Positions 7,761 to 17,217 of a stretch of 64,000 nucleotides of DNA are shown here, piece after piece; within the stretch, counting starts at the first letter, position 1, and each line of letters opens with the position of its first letter. Position numbers and translations under genes: made by a program. Origin of the DNA: Sagittula sp. P11 (GTDB taxonomy: Bacteria; Pseudomonadota; Alphaproteobacteria; Rhodobacterales; Rhodobacteraceae); contig NZ_CP021913.1 in the NCBI RefSeq assembly GCF_002814095.1, forward strand, positions 2,576,001 through 2,640,000, written 5' to 3'. The notes beneath the pieces are model-generated. The model did not search any database. It saw only the letters and a list, made by a program, of their open reading frames with translations, and had not been told where the DNA came from.

Positions 7761-9362
7761 ATGCAACAGGAAACCGTCCGGACCACCGCGCAGACCACCC
7801 CCGAATGGTGGAAGACCGGCATCATCTACCAGATCTATCCGCGCTCTTTTCAGGACAGCGACGGCGACGGTGTGGGCGATCTTGCCGGGATCGAAAGCCG
7901 CCTCGACTATCTCGCGGAGCTTGGTGTCGATGCCATCTGGATCTCTCCGATCTTCCCGTCGCCGATGGCCGATTTCGGCTATGACGTCTCGGATTACCGC
8001 GACATCGATCCCATGTTCGGCACGCTCGCGGATTTCGACCGGCTCGTCGCGGCCACCCACCGGCGCGGGATGAAGCTGATACTCGACTTCGTGCCCAGCC
8101 ACACGTCCGAGCAGCATCCGTGGTTCACCGACGCCCGGTCTTCGCGAAGCAACCCCAAACGGGACTGGTATGTCTGGCGCGACGCCAAGCCCGACGGCAG
8201 CCCGCCGACCAACTGGATCAGCGAATTCGGCCGTTCCGCCTGGACCTGGGACGAGGGCAGCGGCCAGTACTACCTGAACATCTTCCTGTCCGAGCAGCCG
8301 GCGCTCAACTGGCGCAATCCCGAGGTGCAGGCCGAAATGCTCGACACGCTGCGCTTCTGGTACGACCGCGGGGTGGACGGGTTCCGGGTGGACGCCATCA
8401 CACATATCGCGCCCGATCCCGACAAGGGCGATCACCCGCCCGATCCGAATTGGCAGGAGCACATGGACCCCTCCTACCGCTACCTGAAGGTGCACTCCAA
8501 GCATCAGCCGGAGGGGCTCGACTTCGTCCGGATGATGCGCCGGGTCACCGACTCGTATCCGGACCGGGTGCTGATCGGCGAGACGGACGGCGAACTGAAG
8601 GCCGTCATGACCTACTATGGCGAGGCATTCGATGCCTTCCAGCTGCCGTTCAACTTCACGCTTCTGAACGCGCCATGGGAGATGGCGGAAATCGTGCGCC
8701 GGGTCGAAACCTACGAGGCCGCCCTGCCGGACGGGGGCTGGGGCAACTGGGTGCTCGGCAACCACGACTGCCGGCGCATCGCCAGCCGCGCGGGTCCTGC
8801 ACAGGCTGCGGTGGCCGCCACGCTCCTGCTGACGCTCAGGGGCACGCCGACGATGTACCAGGGTGACGAACTGGGTATGGAAAGCGCCGAGATTCCGCCG
8901 CACGCCGTTCGCGACCCGTGGGAAAAGCAGGTGCCGGGCCGCGGGCTGGGCCGCGATCCGGCCCGCACCCCCATGCCGTGGGAGCCGGGCCCGACCCATG
9001 GCTTCAGCGACGGCGACCCCTGGCTTCCGGTCTTCGTTCCGGCGGGCGGAGACGTAGCGGCTCAGCGGGCGGATGCCACCTCCCTGCTCACCTATGTCCG
9101 CGCATTGATTGCGCTGCGCCGTGAGACGCCCGCGCTGACGCTTGGCACCTACGAGACGACGGTGGCGCAAGACGGGGTCTTCGTCTTCACCCGCCGCCTT
9201 GATGGTACGGTCTTTCACATCTGCCTGAATTTCACCGGGGAAACCAGGCTCTGCCCGGTCAAGGGCGAGGTCGTCCTATCCTCCCGCCATGGGTCCGAGG
9301 GCGGTGCGGTAGATACCTTGCAACTTGAGCCCGATGAGGCGGCAATCATCAAGGCCGCCTGA
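7761..9362 (+). CDS. GH13 alpha-glucosidase
   Basis: A 533-residue alpha-amylase-superfamily glycosidase. The catalytic residues are visible: nucleophile Asp211 in GFRVDAI, acid/base Glu274 in IGETDG and stabiliser Asp336 in NHD. A DSDGDGVGDLAG calcium-loop motif near residue 32 and QIYPRSF are typical of oligo-1,6- and alpha-glucosidases. The ATG at 7761 has AAGGA ten bases upstream; the reading frame stays open upstream to 7581, but that part covers the operators. It has no signal peptide and should act in the cytoplasm on imported alpha-glucosides. It resembles AglA; the agl ABC transporter genes are not adjacent. Confidence 0.9.
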   Translation: MQQETVRTTAQTTPEWWKTGIIYQIYPRSFQDSDGDGVGDLAGIESRLDYLAELGVDAIWISPIFPSPMADFGYDVSDYRDIDPMFGTLADFDRLVAATHRRGMKLILDFVPSHTSEQHPWFTDARSSRSNPKRDWYVWRDAKPDGSPPTNWISEFGRSAWTWDEGSGQYYLNIFLSEQPALNWRNPEVQAEMLDTLRFWYDRGVDGFRVDAITHIAPDPDKGDHPPDPNWQEHMDPSYRYLKVHSKHQPEGLDFVRMMRRVTDSYPDRVLIGETDGELKAVMTYYGEAFDAFQLPFNFTLLNAPWEMAEIVRRVETYEAALPDGGWGNWVLGNHDCRRIASRAGPAQAAVAATLLLTLRGTPTMYQGDELGMESAEIPPHAVRDPWEKQVPGRGLGRDPARTPMPWEPGPTHGFSDGDPWLPVFVPAGGDVAAQRADATSLLTYVRALIALRRETPALTLGTYETTVAQDGVFVFTRRLDGTVFHICLNFTGETRLCPVKGEVVLSSRHGSEGGAVDTLQLEPDEAAIIKAA

Positions 9363-9454
9363 TCCGGCAGGACAGCAATGGGCTGGCGGTGTTCGCATGC
9401 CGCCGCACCAATCCCTTCACTGGTTCAGCGTGCTCTTGCTTATCCCGCCCAACA

Positions 9455-12400
9455 TCAGGCGAAGTCACCCGTACCGATGTCGATGACGTCGACGCCTGCG
9501 AGGAATACGGTGTAACCGCCGCCGGTCAGCACCGTGCCTGCACCACCGCCGTACTCCGCCACGGTGAAGTCGGCGAAGCCCAGCCCGTCGGCGGAGAAGT
9601 CGAGCACGTCGATGCCATCCTCGAAGTCGGTGATGGTATCCATGTCACCCGCCGTGGTGAACTTGAAGCAGTCCGCTCCCGCCCCGCCGTTGAGCACGTC
9701 GTTCCGCCACTGGCCGTCGAGAGTGTCGTCGCCGTCTCCGCCGTACAGGCTGTCGCTGCCGCCACCCCCGTAGAGAACGTCGTTGCCGGCCTCGCCGTAC
9801 AGTGCGTCGTCGCCGATGATGCCGTTCAGCAGATCGTTGCCATCACCGCCCCACAGGGTGTCCTTGCCCGCCTGGCCGAAGATGAAATCGTCGCCGCCGT
9901 TGCCATGCACCTCGTCGCTGTGCTTGTCGCCAAAGACGATGTCGGTTTTGTCGCCGCCGATGATCAGGTCGTTGCCCCTGTGGCCGCGCATCACGTTGTC
10001 GCCAGCGCCGCCATCGATCGTGTCGTTGCCTGAACCGCCATAGAGGAAATCGGTCCCGCCGCCGCCGTAGATACTGTCGTTGCCATCCTCGCCGTAGATC
10101 TCGTCATTGCCGAAGATGCCGTGCAGGACGTCATGGCCCGCGCCGCCCCATATGAGGTCGTTGCCTGACTCGCCGTAGACGAAATCGTCGCCGCCATGGC
10201 CGTACAGCGCATCGTCCTGCCTGCCGCCATGGATGATGTCGGTCTGCTCGCCACCGTCGATGAGGTCGCGGCCGGTCTGGCCGCGCATCAGGTTCGTGCC
10301 ACCTCCGCCGTCCATGATGTCGTCGCCCGCTCCGCCGAGCATCGTGTCGTCGCCGTCGAAGCCCTCGATGACGTCGCTGCCGACGGTGCCCACGAGGCTG
10401 TCGGCGCCCCCGGTCCCGATGATCCTCGGAACCGTGCCATCGGCGGTGCCGATGACGATCACCCGGACGGCGGTGGCCTGCGCCGCGCCATGGTTGTCCC
10501 GGATCTCCACCCGGTATTCGATCACCAGCGCGTCTCCGCTGCCCAGGTGCTGGAACTGGGCGGGATCGGCGTCGAAGGTCCAGATCGCGCTGCCGTCCGG
10601 AGAGCTGCCGGAGGTGACAACCGCCAGGCTGAACATCGCCTCCAGCGCCGCAGCGTCGAGGCCGCCGGGGTTGCCGGTCGTGCCCAGCAGGCTGAACGAT
10701 GCCGTCTGGGTATCCACCGCCTCGGGGTCGGAGAACAGCACGACACCGTTCACAAGCGACGGGTCGCGGCCCACGGACGGATCGAAGGGATCCAGGTCGG
10801 CGCTGTCTCCGACACCGTCCCCGTCGCCGTCCTCCTGCCCGGGGTTCGCGACGAAGGGCGCGTTGTCGGCGCCGTTCGCAACGCCGTCGCCGTCGTAGTC
10901 CGCGGCGGGGGCGAGCGGGGCGGCCGGGCCCTCGAACTCACCGGCGAGGATCGAGGTCGCCGTGTCGATACGGGGTGCATCGTTGACCGGATCGACGGTC
11001 AGCGAGACGGTCGCGCTGGCGGTACCGCCATTGCCGTCGTGGACCACGTAGGAAAAGCTGTCGGTCCCGTTGAAGTCGGCGTCCGGGATGTAACTGTAGC
11101 TCCCCGAAGGATCGAGGATCAGGGTGCCGCTCGTGGCATCCGTGCCGATCGTGAAGGTCAGTACGTCCCCGTCGGCGTCGGAGACAAGCGCCGCGAGGTC
11201 GCCGGTGATGACCGTGTCCTCGTGTCCACGCCCTGAAGCATCCCCTGCCGACGGCTCCGTGTTCGGTCCCGTGCCGGATGGCAGGTACATCCGTGCCTTG
11301 ATCGCTGCGCCACTGCCGTCCTGCATGATGTCGCGGCTGTGCCAGGACACCACGAACCCGCCGCCGGGCAGGTTCGTGACCTCGGGAAATTGCTGGTCAA
11401 ACTGCCCTTCGTCGTTGACGAGGAATTCGTCCCCGACAGGGGCGCCCTCGGCATCGAAGACCTGCGCCTTGATCGCACTGCCGCTGCCGTCCTGCCTGTA
11501 GTCGGCGGTCTGCCAGGTCGCCACGAAGCCGCCGTCGGGCAGGCCGGTGATCGAAGGGTAGTCCTGTCCGCCCGCCGCTTGGCTGTTGAGGCGGAACTCG
11601 TCCCTCACCGGCGCGCCTGACGCGTCGAAGATCCGCGCCTTGACTTCGGTGGAGTAGCTGCTTGGCACGGAAGGATCATAGCCGCGCCAAGTCACAATGA
11701 ACCTGCCGTTTGCGAGGCCAGTGATGCCGGGGTTGTACTGGTCACCCGCCGACTCGCTATTCACCAGAAACTCGCCGCCCACGGGCGTGCCCGCGGCGTC
11801 GAAGATCTGGGCCTTTATCTCGAAGTCGCTGCGGTTCTCCTTGATCTCGTCGGTCCGCCACGTCACCACGAAACCGCCGTTGGTCAGTCCCGCCACCGCA
11901 GGGTCGACCTGATCCCTCGAGGTCACGCTGTTCACGAGGAATTCCACCCCCACAGGCGTGCCCGAGGCGTCAAATACCTGCGCCTTGACCGCAGCGCCGT
12001 AGCCGTCCTGTGAGTAATCCTTCGTGTACCACGTGACGACGAACCCGCCGTCAGTTAGGCTCGCGATCCTGGGGTTGAGCTGTTCCTGAGCGGTCTCGGT
12101 GTTGACGAGGAACTCGCCGCCCACGGGTGCGCCTGTGGCGTTGAAGACCTGCGCCTTGATCGCGTCATAACTGCGGTCTTGCGCGCTGTCTTGAGTGCGC
12201 CAAGTTATCACGAATCCGCCGTTGGCAAGGGCTGTGATCTCGGGAAAGACCTGGCCGCTATTTGCCTCACTGTTGACCAGAAATTCCGCGCCGACCGGAT
12301 CGCCCGCGGCGCCGAAGACCTGGGCCTTGATGGCGTAGCTGCTGCCGTCCTGCGTGGTGTCGCTCGTGTGCCAAGACACGACGAACCCGCCGTTTGTCAG

Positions 12401-13975
12401 GCCCGTGATTGTCGGGGAGAACTGCGAGCTCTCCGTCTCGCTGTTGACCAGGAACTCGTCACTCGCGGTGTACCGAGTCTCGGTGGCCTCGTCTTCGACG
12501 GCGATCCGGAACACCTGCTCCCCGGAGTTGCCCTGCGGGTCGGTGATCCTCAGGGTGAGCGATACCTCCGGTGTCGTCTCGTGATCGAGCAGGGTGTTGT
12601 CCAGGACGACAATCGTGTTCCCCTTCAGACCGAAGGCGCCGTTGGCGTCATCGACGATCTCGATCTGGAACCCTCCGCCGAGCGGGAACTGAACATTCGC
12701 GAAAGACGTGTTCGAGATGTGCGTCTCGCTCACACCCGTTGTCGACAGCGTCAGCTCGGGGATATCGTTGCGCGCCTCGTAGACCTTCGCCTTGATGCCA
12801 GAGCCGCTGCCGTCCTCAGGACTGCTTGTGGTGCGCCACGTCGCCACGAAACTGCCGCCGGACAAGGCAGAGATTTCGGGGTCGTACTGGCCGCCTGAAC
12901 CCTCGCTGTTGACGAGGAACTCCTCGCCCACAGGCGCGCCGTCGGCGTCGAAGACCTGCGCCTTGATCGCCGAACCGCTGCCGTCCTGTTTGTAGTCCTC
13001 GGTGTACCACGTGATCACGAAGCCGCCGTCGCTCAGGGCGGTGATCTCTGGTTCGTACTGGTGTTCCACGCTTTCGGTATTGACCAGGAACTCGCCGCCG
13101 ACCGGTGCCCCCGAGGCCTCGTAGATCTGGGCCTTGATCGCGAACCCGTCGCCGTCCTGCCAGACGTTCTTGGTGTCCCATGTCACCACGAATCTGCCAC
13201 CGGTCAGGCCTGTGACCGCAGGACGGTACTGACCGCCGGCCGTTTCGGTGTTGACCAGGAACTCGCCGCCCACCGGGAAACCCGCGGCACTGATGATCTG
13301 GGCCTTGATCGCGGACGTGCTGCCGTCGTCCGGCCTGTAATTGGTGCGCCACGTCACCACCAGCCCACCGTTGGTCAGCCCGGCGACTCTGGGTTCGATC
13401 TGAGATCCCTGAGCGGCGGTGTTGACGAGGAACTCTGCCCCCACCGGCTGGGCCGCCGCGTCGAATGTCCGTGCCTTGATCGCGCTGATGCTGCCGTCCT
13501 GCGTGCCGTCGGAGGTGGACCACGTCACGGCGAAGCCGCCGGTGGTCAGCGCGCTGATCTCGGGCGCGGCCTGTCTGTCGTACGTCTCGCTGTTGACCAG
13601 GAATTCGCCGCCCACCGGTGTGCCGGCCGCGTCGAAGACCTGCGCCTTGATCGCGTTGCTGCTGCCATCCTGAGCGGTGTCGTCGGTCTGCCACGTGACG
13701 ACGAACCGGCCGTCATTCAGGCCCGTGACCGCAGGAACGGTCTGGTTCTGCACCGTCTCGCTGTTCACGAGGAATTCCGGCCCCACGGCCGCGCCCGCCG
13801 CGTCGAAGACCTGTGCTTTGATCGCCGACCCGCTGCCGTCCTGCGAGGTGTCGCTGGTGCGCCAGGTCGCCACGAAGCCGCCGTTGCTTAGACCCGCGAT
13901 CGCCGGCTCGTCCTGGGTAAGCCTCGTTTCACTGTTGACGAGGAACTCGCCTCGATCCGCGTAATAATTCGTCAT
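9455..13975 (-). CDS. Giant RTX calcium-binding repeat protein
   Basis: A 1,506-residue acidic protein that starts at ATG 13975 (AGGA seven bases upstream; a GTG lies one codon earlier). Residues ~9-410 are seven ~57-residue repeats of the form EFLVNSE...Q..P...L..GGFVVTW...QDGS..AIKAQVFDA; a cadherin-like domain follows (~415-505), then seven more such repeats (~510-920), a cadherin/VCBS-like domain, DxDGDGxxD calcium loops and about 26 GGxGxDxLxG RTX nonapeptides. The last ~70 residues resemble the C-terminal domain of type I-secreted proteins. It has no signal peptide and is probably exported through a TolC-type ABC system, none of which is in the window. Role as adhesin or biofilm matrix protein is inferred. 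Confidence 0.9.
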   Translation of the reverse strand: MTNYYADRGEFLVNSETRLTQDEPAIAGLSNGGFVATWRTSDTSQDGSGSAIKAQVFDAAGAAVGPEFLVNSETVQNQTVPAVTGLNDGRFVVTWQTDDTAQDGSSNAIKAQVFDAAGTPVGGEFLVNSETYDRQAAPEISALTTGGFAVTWSTSDGTQDGSISAIKARTFDAAAQPVGAEFLVNTAAQGSQIEPRVAGLTNGGLVVTWRTNYRPDDGSTSAIKAQIISAAGFPVGGEFLVNTETAGGQYRPAVTGLTGGRFVVTWDTKNVWQDGDGFAIKAQIYEASGAPVGGEFLVNTESVEHQYEPEITALSDGGFVITWYTEDYKQDGSGSAIKAQVFDADGAPVGEEFLVNSEGSGGQYDPEISALSGGSFVATWRTTSSPEDGSGSGIKAKVYEARNDIPELTLSTTGVSETHISNTSFANVQFPLGGGFQIEIVDDANGAFGLKGNTIVVLDNTLLDHETTPEVSLTLRITDPQGNSGEQVFRIAVEDEATETRYTASDEFLVNSETESSQFSPTITGLTNGGFVVSWHTSDTTQDGSSYAIKAQVFGAAGDPVGAEFLVNSEANSGQVFPEITALANGGFVITWRTQDSAQDRSYDAIKAQVFNATGAPVGGEFLVNTETAQEQLNPRIASLTDGGFVVTWYTKDYSQDGYGAAVKAQVFDASGTPVGVEFLVNSVTSRDQVDPAVAGLTNGGFVVTWRTDEIKENRSDFEIKAQIFDAAGTPVGGEFLVNSESAGDQYNPGITGLANGRFIVTWRGYDPSVPSSYSTEVKARIFDASGAPVRDEFRLNSQAAGGQDYPSITGLPDGGFVATWQTADYRQDGSGSAIKAQVFDAEGAPVGDEFLVNDEGQFDQQFPEVTNLPGGGFVVSWHSRDIMQDGSGAAIKARMYLPSGTGPNTEPSAGDASGRGHEDTVITGDLAALVSDADGDVLTFTIGTDATSGTLILDPSGSYSYIPDADFNGTDSFSYVVHDGNGGTASATVSLTVDPVNDAPRIDTATSILAGEFEGPAAPLAPAADYDGDGVANGADNAPFVANPGQEDGDGDGVGDSADLDPFDPSVGRDPSLVNGVVLFSDPEAVDTQTASFSLLGTTGNPGGLDAAALEAMFSLAVVTSGSSPDGSAIWTFDADPAQFQHLGSGDALVIEYRVEIRDNHGAAQATAVRVIVIGTADGTVPRIIGTGGADSLVGTVGSDVIEGFDGDDTMLGGAGDDIMDGGGGTNLMRGQTGRDLIDGGEQTDIIHGGRQDDALYGHGGDDFVYGESGNDLIWGGAGHDVLHGIFGNDEIYGEDGNDSIYGGGGTDFLYGGSGNDTIDGGAGDNVMRGHRGNDLIIGGDKTDIVFGDKHSDEVHGNGGDDFIFGQAGKDTLWGGDGNDLLNGIIGDDALYGEAGNDVLYGGGGSDSLYGGDGDDTLDGQWRNDVLNGGAGADCFKFTTAGDMDTITDFEDGIDVLDFSADGLGFADFTVAEYGGGAGTVLTGGGYTVFLAGVDVIDIGTGDFA
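9695..10288 (-). repeat. Duplicated 99-residue RTX module (2 x 297 bp)
   Basis: Within the RTX protein gene, the segment 9992-10288 and the segment 9695-9991 encode two 99-residue blocks that match position by position: MRGQTGRDLIDGG... against MRGHRGNDLIIGG..., each ending in NTIDGG or DTLDGG followed by a spacer and NV/DV. Each contains eleven nonapeptides. The calcium-binding array therefore grew by one block duplication of exactly 297 bp. Confidence 0.75.
11280..13955 (-). repeat. Fourteen tandem ~171-bp coding repeats in two blocks of seven
   Basis: The motif EFLVN (EFRLN in one case) starts each ~57-residue unit. Seven units lie at roughly 12780-13955 and seven at 11280-12465, separated by a cadherin-like domain. 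The units are diverged, so they are old protein repeats and not recent DNA amplification. Confidence 0.8.
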
Positions 13976-13978
13976 CAC

Positions 13979-14868
13979 TCAATCCTCGCTACCCGAACCG
14001 GGGCAAATACACGTCCCGTCACCCGTCACGATCAGCCGCCAGAGGCGCCAATACAAAAACAATCCGAACCCAAGGTCCGCTCGAAGAGTCTTTATCCTTT
14101 TCTGCGCAAAAAACAGGTCGGAAAATGCAGGTGGGGAGTTCCTGGATCGCTGGCCGTTTGGCGATCCAACTCCGCCGGGAAGCAGGGCTTCTCGGCACGA
14201 ATGGGTGCTGAGCAAGGCCGTGCCGACAAAAACGGATCATCACCTGCGTTTGGGTAGGTCCTTTGTCACCTTAGTCTGCCGAAAGCGAAGCGAGCGCTCT
14301 CGGCACACTCACCATCGATGAGCGACCGGCAGCGCGGGCCTCCATCCTCACTGGCCGCATCGCGCGCACCGATGCCTGTTGGATACGGGAGGTCAAACCA
14401 CCGGTGCACCAAGCGCGCCTGGATCGGGCACGATGAGGACGGACACACTAGGTCGTGGGCGTCACAATGCTCAATAGGAGGCTCAGCAAGCTGCGGTCGC
14501 CGACGAAGCCTCGGGAGTTTCGAGCCAGGCCGCGGTCAATGCCATAAGGGCCGCTCTTCGCGGGACGGGCATCATCGCGCCATGGAGACCCAGTGCCTGA
14601 CCCGCGCGCGTCATTCGCTTGATGGTGGCGGAGGAGGTGCGCTTCCAACTGGACCGTCTCCTGTGACCCTTGAGGAAACTCCGGCAGGCCGACGTGTCTT
14701 ACGATGTTCTGACGGAAATTGCGTGATCCGACATGGCCTTGGCCTGAAGCTCGCTGCTGCGCCGACTGTGCGAAGAACCCTGAGCGCAACGCGCAGAACC
14801 CCGCAACACACTGACTTGAATACGTTTTCTTTCTACGCATTCGTTGTCGTGCGACCACGGTGGTCGTT
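13979..14868. other. Intergenic stretch with no supportable gene
   Basis: About 0.9 kb between the RTX gene and the AlpA-like genes. Open frames here are short, have no start signals and look like no family I know. The only structure noted is an 11-bp imperfect hairpin at 14277-14305 (TGCCGAAAGCG / CGCTCTCGGCA, one mismatch) without a T tract. The region may be decayed mobile DNA bordering the insertion sequence and prophage. Confidence 0.5.
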
Positions 14869-14883
14869 CGAAAGGAAACGAAA

Positions 14884-15084
14884 ATGCGAGAAATATGCCT
14901 CAGTCAAATCGATCTGGCTGCCCGATGGAGAATTAGCCCGAGGACACTTGAGCGGTGGCGGTGGACTGGCGAAGGACCGAGCTTCATGAAGCTCGGCGGG
15001 CGCGTGATCTACCGCCTCGAAGATGTGCTGGCGTTCGAAAATCAAGAGCGGCGCGACTTGGAGGAAATAAAAGCCGGGCGCTGA
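14884..15084 (+). CDS. AlpA/MerR-like small DNA-binding protein (excisionase type)
   Basis: A 66-residue protein with a winged helix-turn-helix: LSQIDLAARWRISPRTLERW then a short wing and GGRVIYRLEDVLAFE, the layout of AlpA and Xis-like regulators from prophages and integrative elements. AAGGAAACGAAA precedes the ATG. An incomplete second copy with the same leader follows at 15186. It may have regulated or excised the adjacent element. Confidence 0.7.
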   Translation: MREICLSQIDLAARWRISPRTLERWRWTGEGPSFMKLGGRVIYRLEDVLAFENQERRDLEEIKAGR

Positions 15085-15185
15085 ACTGGCCCGGGCATCG
15101 TCAGAAAAACCCTGCGCGAAGCATCGTGTTGGACGCGCAGGGAATTATCATTTCGGCCGTTAAGGTCGCACGAAAGGAAACGAAA

Positions 15186-15287
15186 ATGCTTGACTTACGT
15201 CTGACCCAAATTGAGCTGGCAGCACGATGGAGGATCAGCCACAGGACCCTCGAATACTGGCGCTCCCTTGGTGACGGGCCTCGCTGA
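15186..15287 (+). pseudogene. Truncated second AlpA-like gene, cut by an insertion sequence
   Basis: The 33 remaining residues (MLDLRLTQIELAARWRISHR...) align with the start of the protein at 14884, and 18 bases including the ATG (15171-15188) are identical to 14869-14886. The frame stops at TGA 15285-15287, which is the first codon of the insertion sequence, so the wing half of the domain is gone. Confidence 0.75.
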
Positions 15288-15302
15288 CCTGCCACTGAAC
15301 TT

Positions 15303-16232
15303 TCATCCAGCCACGACCGGAGCCCGGTTAGTGTTTACGCCGGTTGGCGCAGGTTGAGCAATCGCCCGGCGCGCGGAGCTTTCATCTCGCGCAGCGGGGC
15401 GGGCGATTGCGGTGGTCAGGGTCCGCGCGTAGGCAGCCGGGGTCTGGTAATCCAAGGCCGAATGGGGGCGCTCGGTGTTGTAGTCCGTAGCCCAGGCTGC
15501 GATCACGATCCGCGCATGGGCCAGATTGCGGAACATGGTCTCGTTGAGCAGCTCGTCGCGCATCCGGCCGTTGAAGCTTTCGACGAAACCGTTCTGCATC
15601 GGCTTGCCCGGCGCGATGTAGTGCCATTCGACCCGGTGCTCGGAACACCACCGCAGGATCGCGTTACTGGTCAGCTCCGTCCCATTATCGCTGACAATCA
15701 TGCCGGGCTTGCCGCGGCGCTCGATCAGGGCCGTCAGTTCACGCGCGACACGGCGCCCTGAGATCGAGGTGTCCGGGATCGCCGCCAGGCATTCCCGGGT
15801 GACGTCGTCGACCACGTTGAGCACGCGGAAGCGCTGGCCGTTGGCGAACTGGTCATGGACGAAATCCAATGACCAACGGGCGTTCGGTCGCGCCTCGACC
15901 AGGATCGGTGCCCGCGTTCCGACCGCCTTGCGCCGCGCCTTCCGCTTGCGCACCGTCAGCCCTTCTTCGCGGTAGAGCCGATAGATCCGATTGATCCCCG
16001 AGGGCTCGCCCTCGCGGCGCAGCAGCACGAACAGGCGCCGGTAGCCGAACCGCCGACGCTCGTTGGCCAGGTCCCGCAACCGGCCGCGCAGAACCGTGTC
16101 CGGCGCGCGCTGAGATCGATAGCGGATCATCGTGCGATCCGCGCCGACGATGTGGCAGGCCCGCCGTTCCGACAGGCCATGCTCAGCCTGAAGATAGGCG
16201 ACGACTTCGCGCTTCACCGCGGGCCCTACCAC
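15303..16232 (-). CDS. IS3-family transposase OrfB (DDE catalytic part)
   Basis: A 309-residue rve integrase-core protein with HTH_21 at the N-terminus. The acidic triad is visible as Asp123 (SLDFVHD), Asp182 (IVSDNGTE) and Glu218 (FVESFNG), a D-x35-E spacing. The frame opens with GTG directly at the slippery site, so it is normally made as an OrfAB fusion by -1 frameshifting. The downstream KTERPHSAL-like segment ([12 protein letters not shown]) is standard for IS3 elements. It looks intact. Confidence 0.92.
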   Translation of the reverse strand: MVGPAVKREVVAYLQAEHGLSERRACHIVGADRTMIRYRSQRAPDTVLRGRLRDLANERRRFGYRRLFVLLRREGEPSGINRIYRLYREEGLTVRKRKARRKAVGTRAPILVEARPNARWSLDFVHDQFANGQRFRVLNVVDDVTRECLAAIPDTSISGRRVARELTALIERRGKPGMIVSDNGTELTSNAILRWCSEHRVEWHYIAPGKPMQNGFVESFNGRMRDELLNETMFRNLAHARIVIAAWATDYNTERPHSALDYQTPAAYARTLTTAIARPAARDESSARRAIAQPAPTGVNTNRAPVVAG

Positions 16233-16492
16233 TTTTTTGAAACCAGATCCTTCATCGCCGCCAGATCCAGCATCTGTTCGGCCAGAAGCTTCTTCAACTT
16301 GGCGTTCTCATCCTCAAGCGCCTTCAGCCGCTTGGCCTCTGATACCGTCATGCCACCGAACTTGGCCTTCCAGTTGTAGAAGGTGCCTTCCGACATGCCG
16401 TGCTTGCGGCATAGATCGGCGCACTTCGCGCCGGCCTCATGCTCGGCCAGGATGCCGATGATCTGCTCGTCCGTGAATCTCGTTCGCTTCAT
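16226..16492 (-). CDS. IS3-family transposase OrfA
   Basis: An 88-residue HTH_Tnp_1 protein ([15 protein letters not shown]..., then a leucine-zipper-like [20 protein letters not shown]). It recognises the terminal repeats. Its end (SKKW) overlaps OrfB by seven bases at a slippery A-run. Confidence 0.92.
   Translation of the reverse strand: MKRTRFTDEQIIGILAEHEAGAKCADLCRKHGMSEGTFYNWKAKFGGMTVSEAKRLKALEDENAKLKKLLAEQMLDLAAMKDLVSKKW
16232..16238 (-). other. -1 ribosomal frameshift site in the insertion sequence
   Basis: Read on the minus strand the heptamer is A AAA AAG in the OrfA frame. Slipping back one base puts the ribosome on GTG GTA GGG, the first codons of OrfB, which yields the OrfAB transposase as in other IS3 elements. 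Confidence 0.8.
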
Positions 16493-16556
16493 TGTCCGTC
16501 CTCAGGTTGGGCCGGACTCTAATCGACGGTGGAGGAAAAATCCCGTGGCAGGTCAG

Positions 16557-17213
16557 TCAGGCCCTCCGGATCAGGGTGGAGAAGAAGGCGGCCAACCGGG
16601 CGAGCCAGCCGTTCGGCGCGGTGGTTGAAGGAGCGAGGACCGGAGGCGTCGGCGACGGCCCGCGAGCCAAGGCCAGAGCCTCATCCTCGGTCAGGCGACG
16701 GATCGGTCGCGAGAAGTCCACCCGGCCCGTGCGGTCCACGGACCAGACAGGGATCGTGCCGCCGGGATAGCGGGCGTGGCGGAACAGGTCGCGCTCGGCT
16801 TCCCGGCGCGGAATGATCGAGGCCGGTCGCCGCCAGTTCAGAAACGCGTCGGCGGCTGCATCGCGATTTCCGGCATTGAGGCGCCGGGTCAGCGCAGCCT
16901 TCGCGATGCCGCCGGTGTTGTAGTGGAAGCTGACCAGCGCATCGAACTCGTGCGGCGCCAGAGGTACCTTCACGGCGCGCAGGACGGCGGCCTCGTAGCG
17001 CGCGAGGTCGGCCCGAAAGACCCTGAACGCCTCCCGGACCCCGGCGTCCAGATCGGCAGGCATGCCGCGCGGCATGGTGGCGGGATCGGGCGGCCCGGCC
17101 GCGGCCGTGTGGCCGATGCCGAAGGTCCAGACCTGTTTCACATCGAGATAGGGTCCGGGCACGAGTCCTTCGTGCCGGACGAGGGCCAGCAGGCCCCGGT
17201 CAGTCATGTGCAT
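16557..17213 (-). CDS. Phage endolysin, T4-type lysozyme (GH24)
   Basis: A 218-residue muramidase. Glu15, Asp24 and Thr30 have the same spacing as the E-D-T catalytic triad of T4 lysozyme (E11-D20-T26): RHEG, YLD and WTFGIGHT. It cleaves peptidoglycan once the holin opens the inner membrane. A Pro-rich linker and an amphipathic C-terminal tail follow the enzyme domain. Its stop codon lies one or two bases from the insertion sequence. The preceding small membrane gene ends four bases before its ATG, so it is in the lysis operon; no clear ribosome-binding site is seen. Confidence 0.9.
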   Translation of the reverse strand: MHMTDRGLLALVRHEGLVPGPYLDVKQVWTFGIGHTAAAGPPDPATMPRGMPADLDAGVREAFRVFRADLARYEAAVLRAVKVPLAPHEFDALVSFHYNTGGIAKAALTRRLNAGNRDAAADAFLNWRRPASIIPRREAERDLFRHARYPGGTIPVWSVDRTGRVDFSRPIRRLTEDEALALARGPSPTPPVLAPSTTAPNGWLARLAAFFSTLIRRA

Positions 17214-17217
17214 GGGA

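Larger units (their letters stand above)
15285..16555 (-). mobile_element. IS3-family insertion sequence (IS407-like), complete
   Basis: A 1,271-bp element bounded by inverted repeats that begin TGACCTGCCAC at both ends (one further outer C also matches) and stay similar for about 28 bases. It encodes OrfA and OrfB joined by a -1 frameshift window. The flanks (…CCTCGC and GTCAGG…) show no 3- or 4-bp target duplication, which suggests that an adjacent deletion or recombination removed one flank. Confidence 0.88.

Noticed and set aside
11280-13955. Regular ~171-bp periodicity that could suggest a CRISPR array or DNA satellite
   Set aside because: The repeats are diverged protein-coding units in one uninterrupted frame, much longer than CRISPR repeats and without unique spacers.
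14318-14989. Open frame of about 220 codons before the AlpA-like gene
   Set aside because: It runs through the leader and coding part of the AlpA-like gene in another frame, has no ribosome-binding site and no family resemblance.
15281-16560. Target-site duplication of the insertion sequence
   Set aside because: The 3- and 4-base flanks on the two sides differ for either choice of outer base, so no duplication can be claimed.
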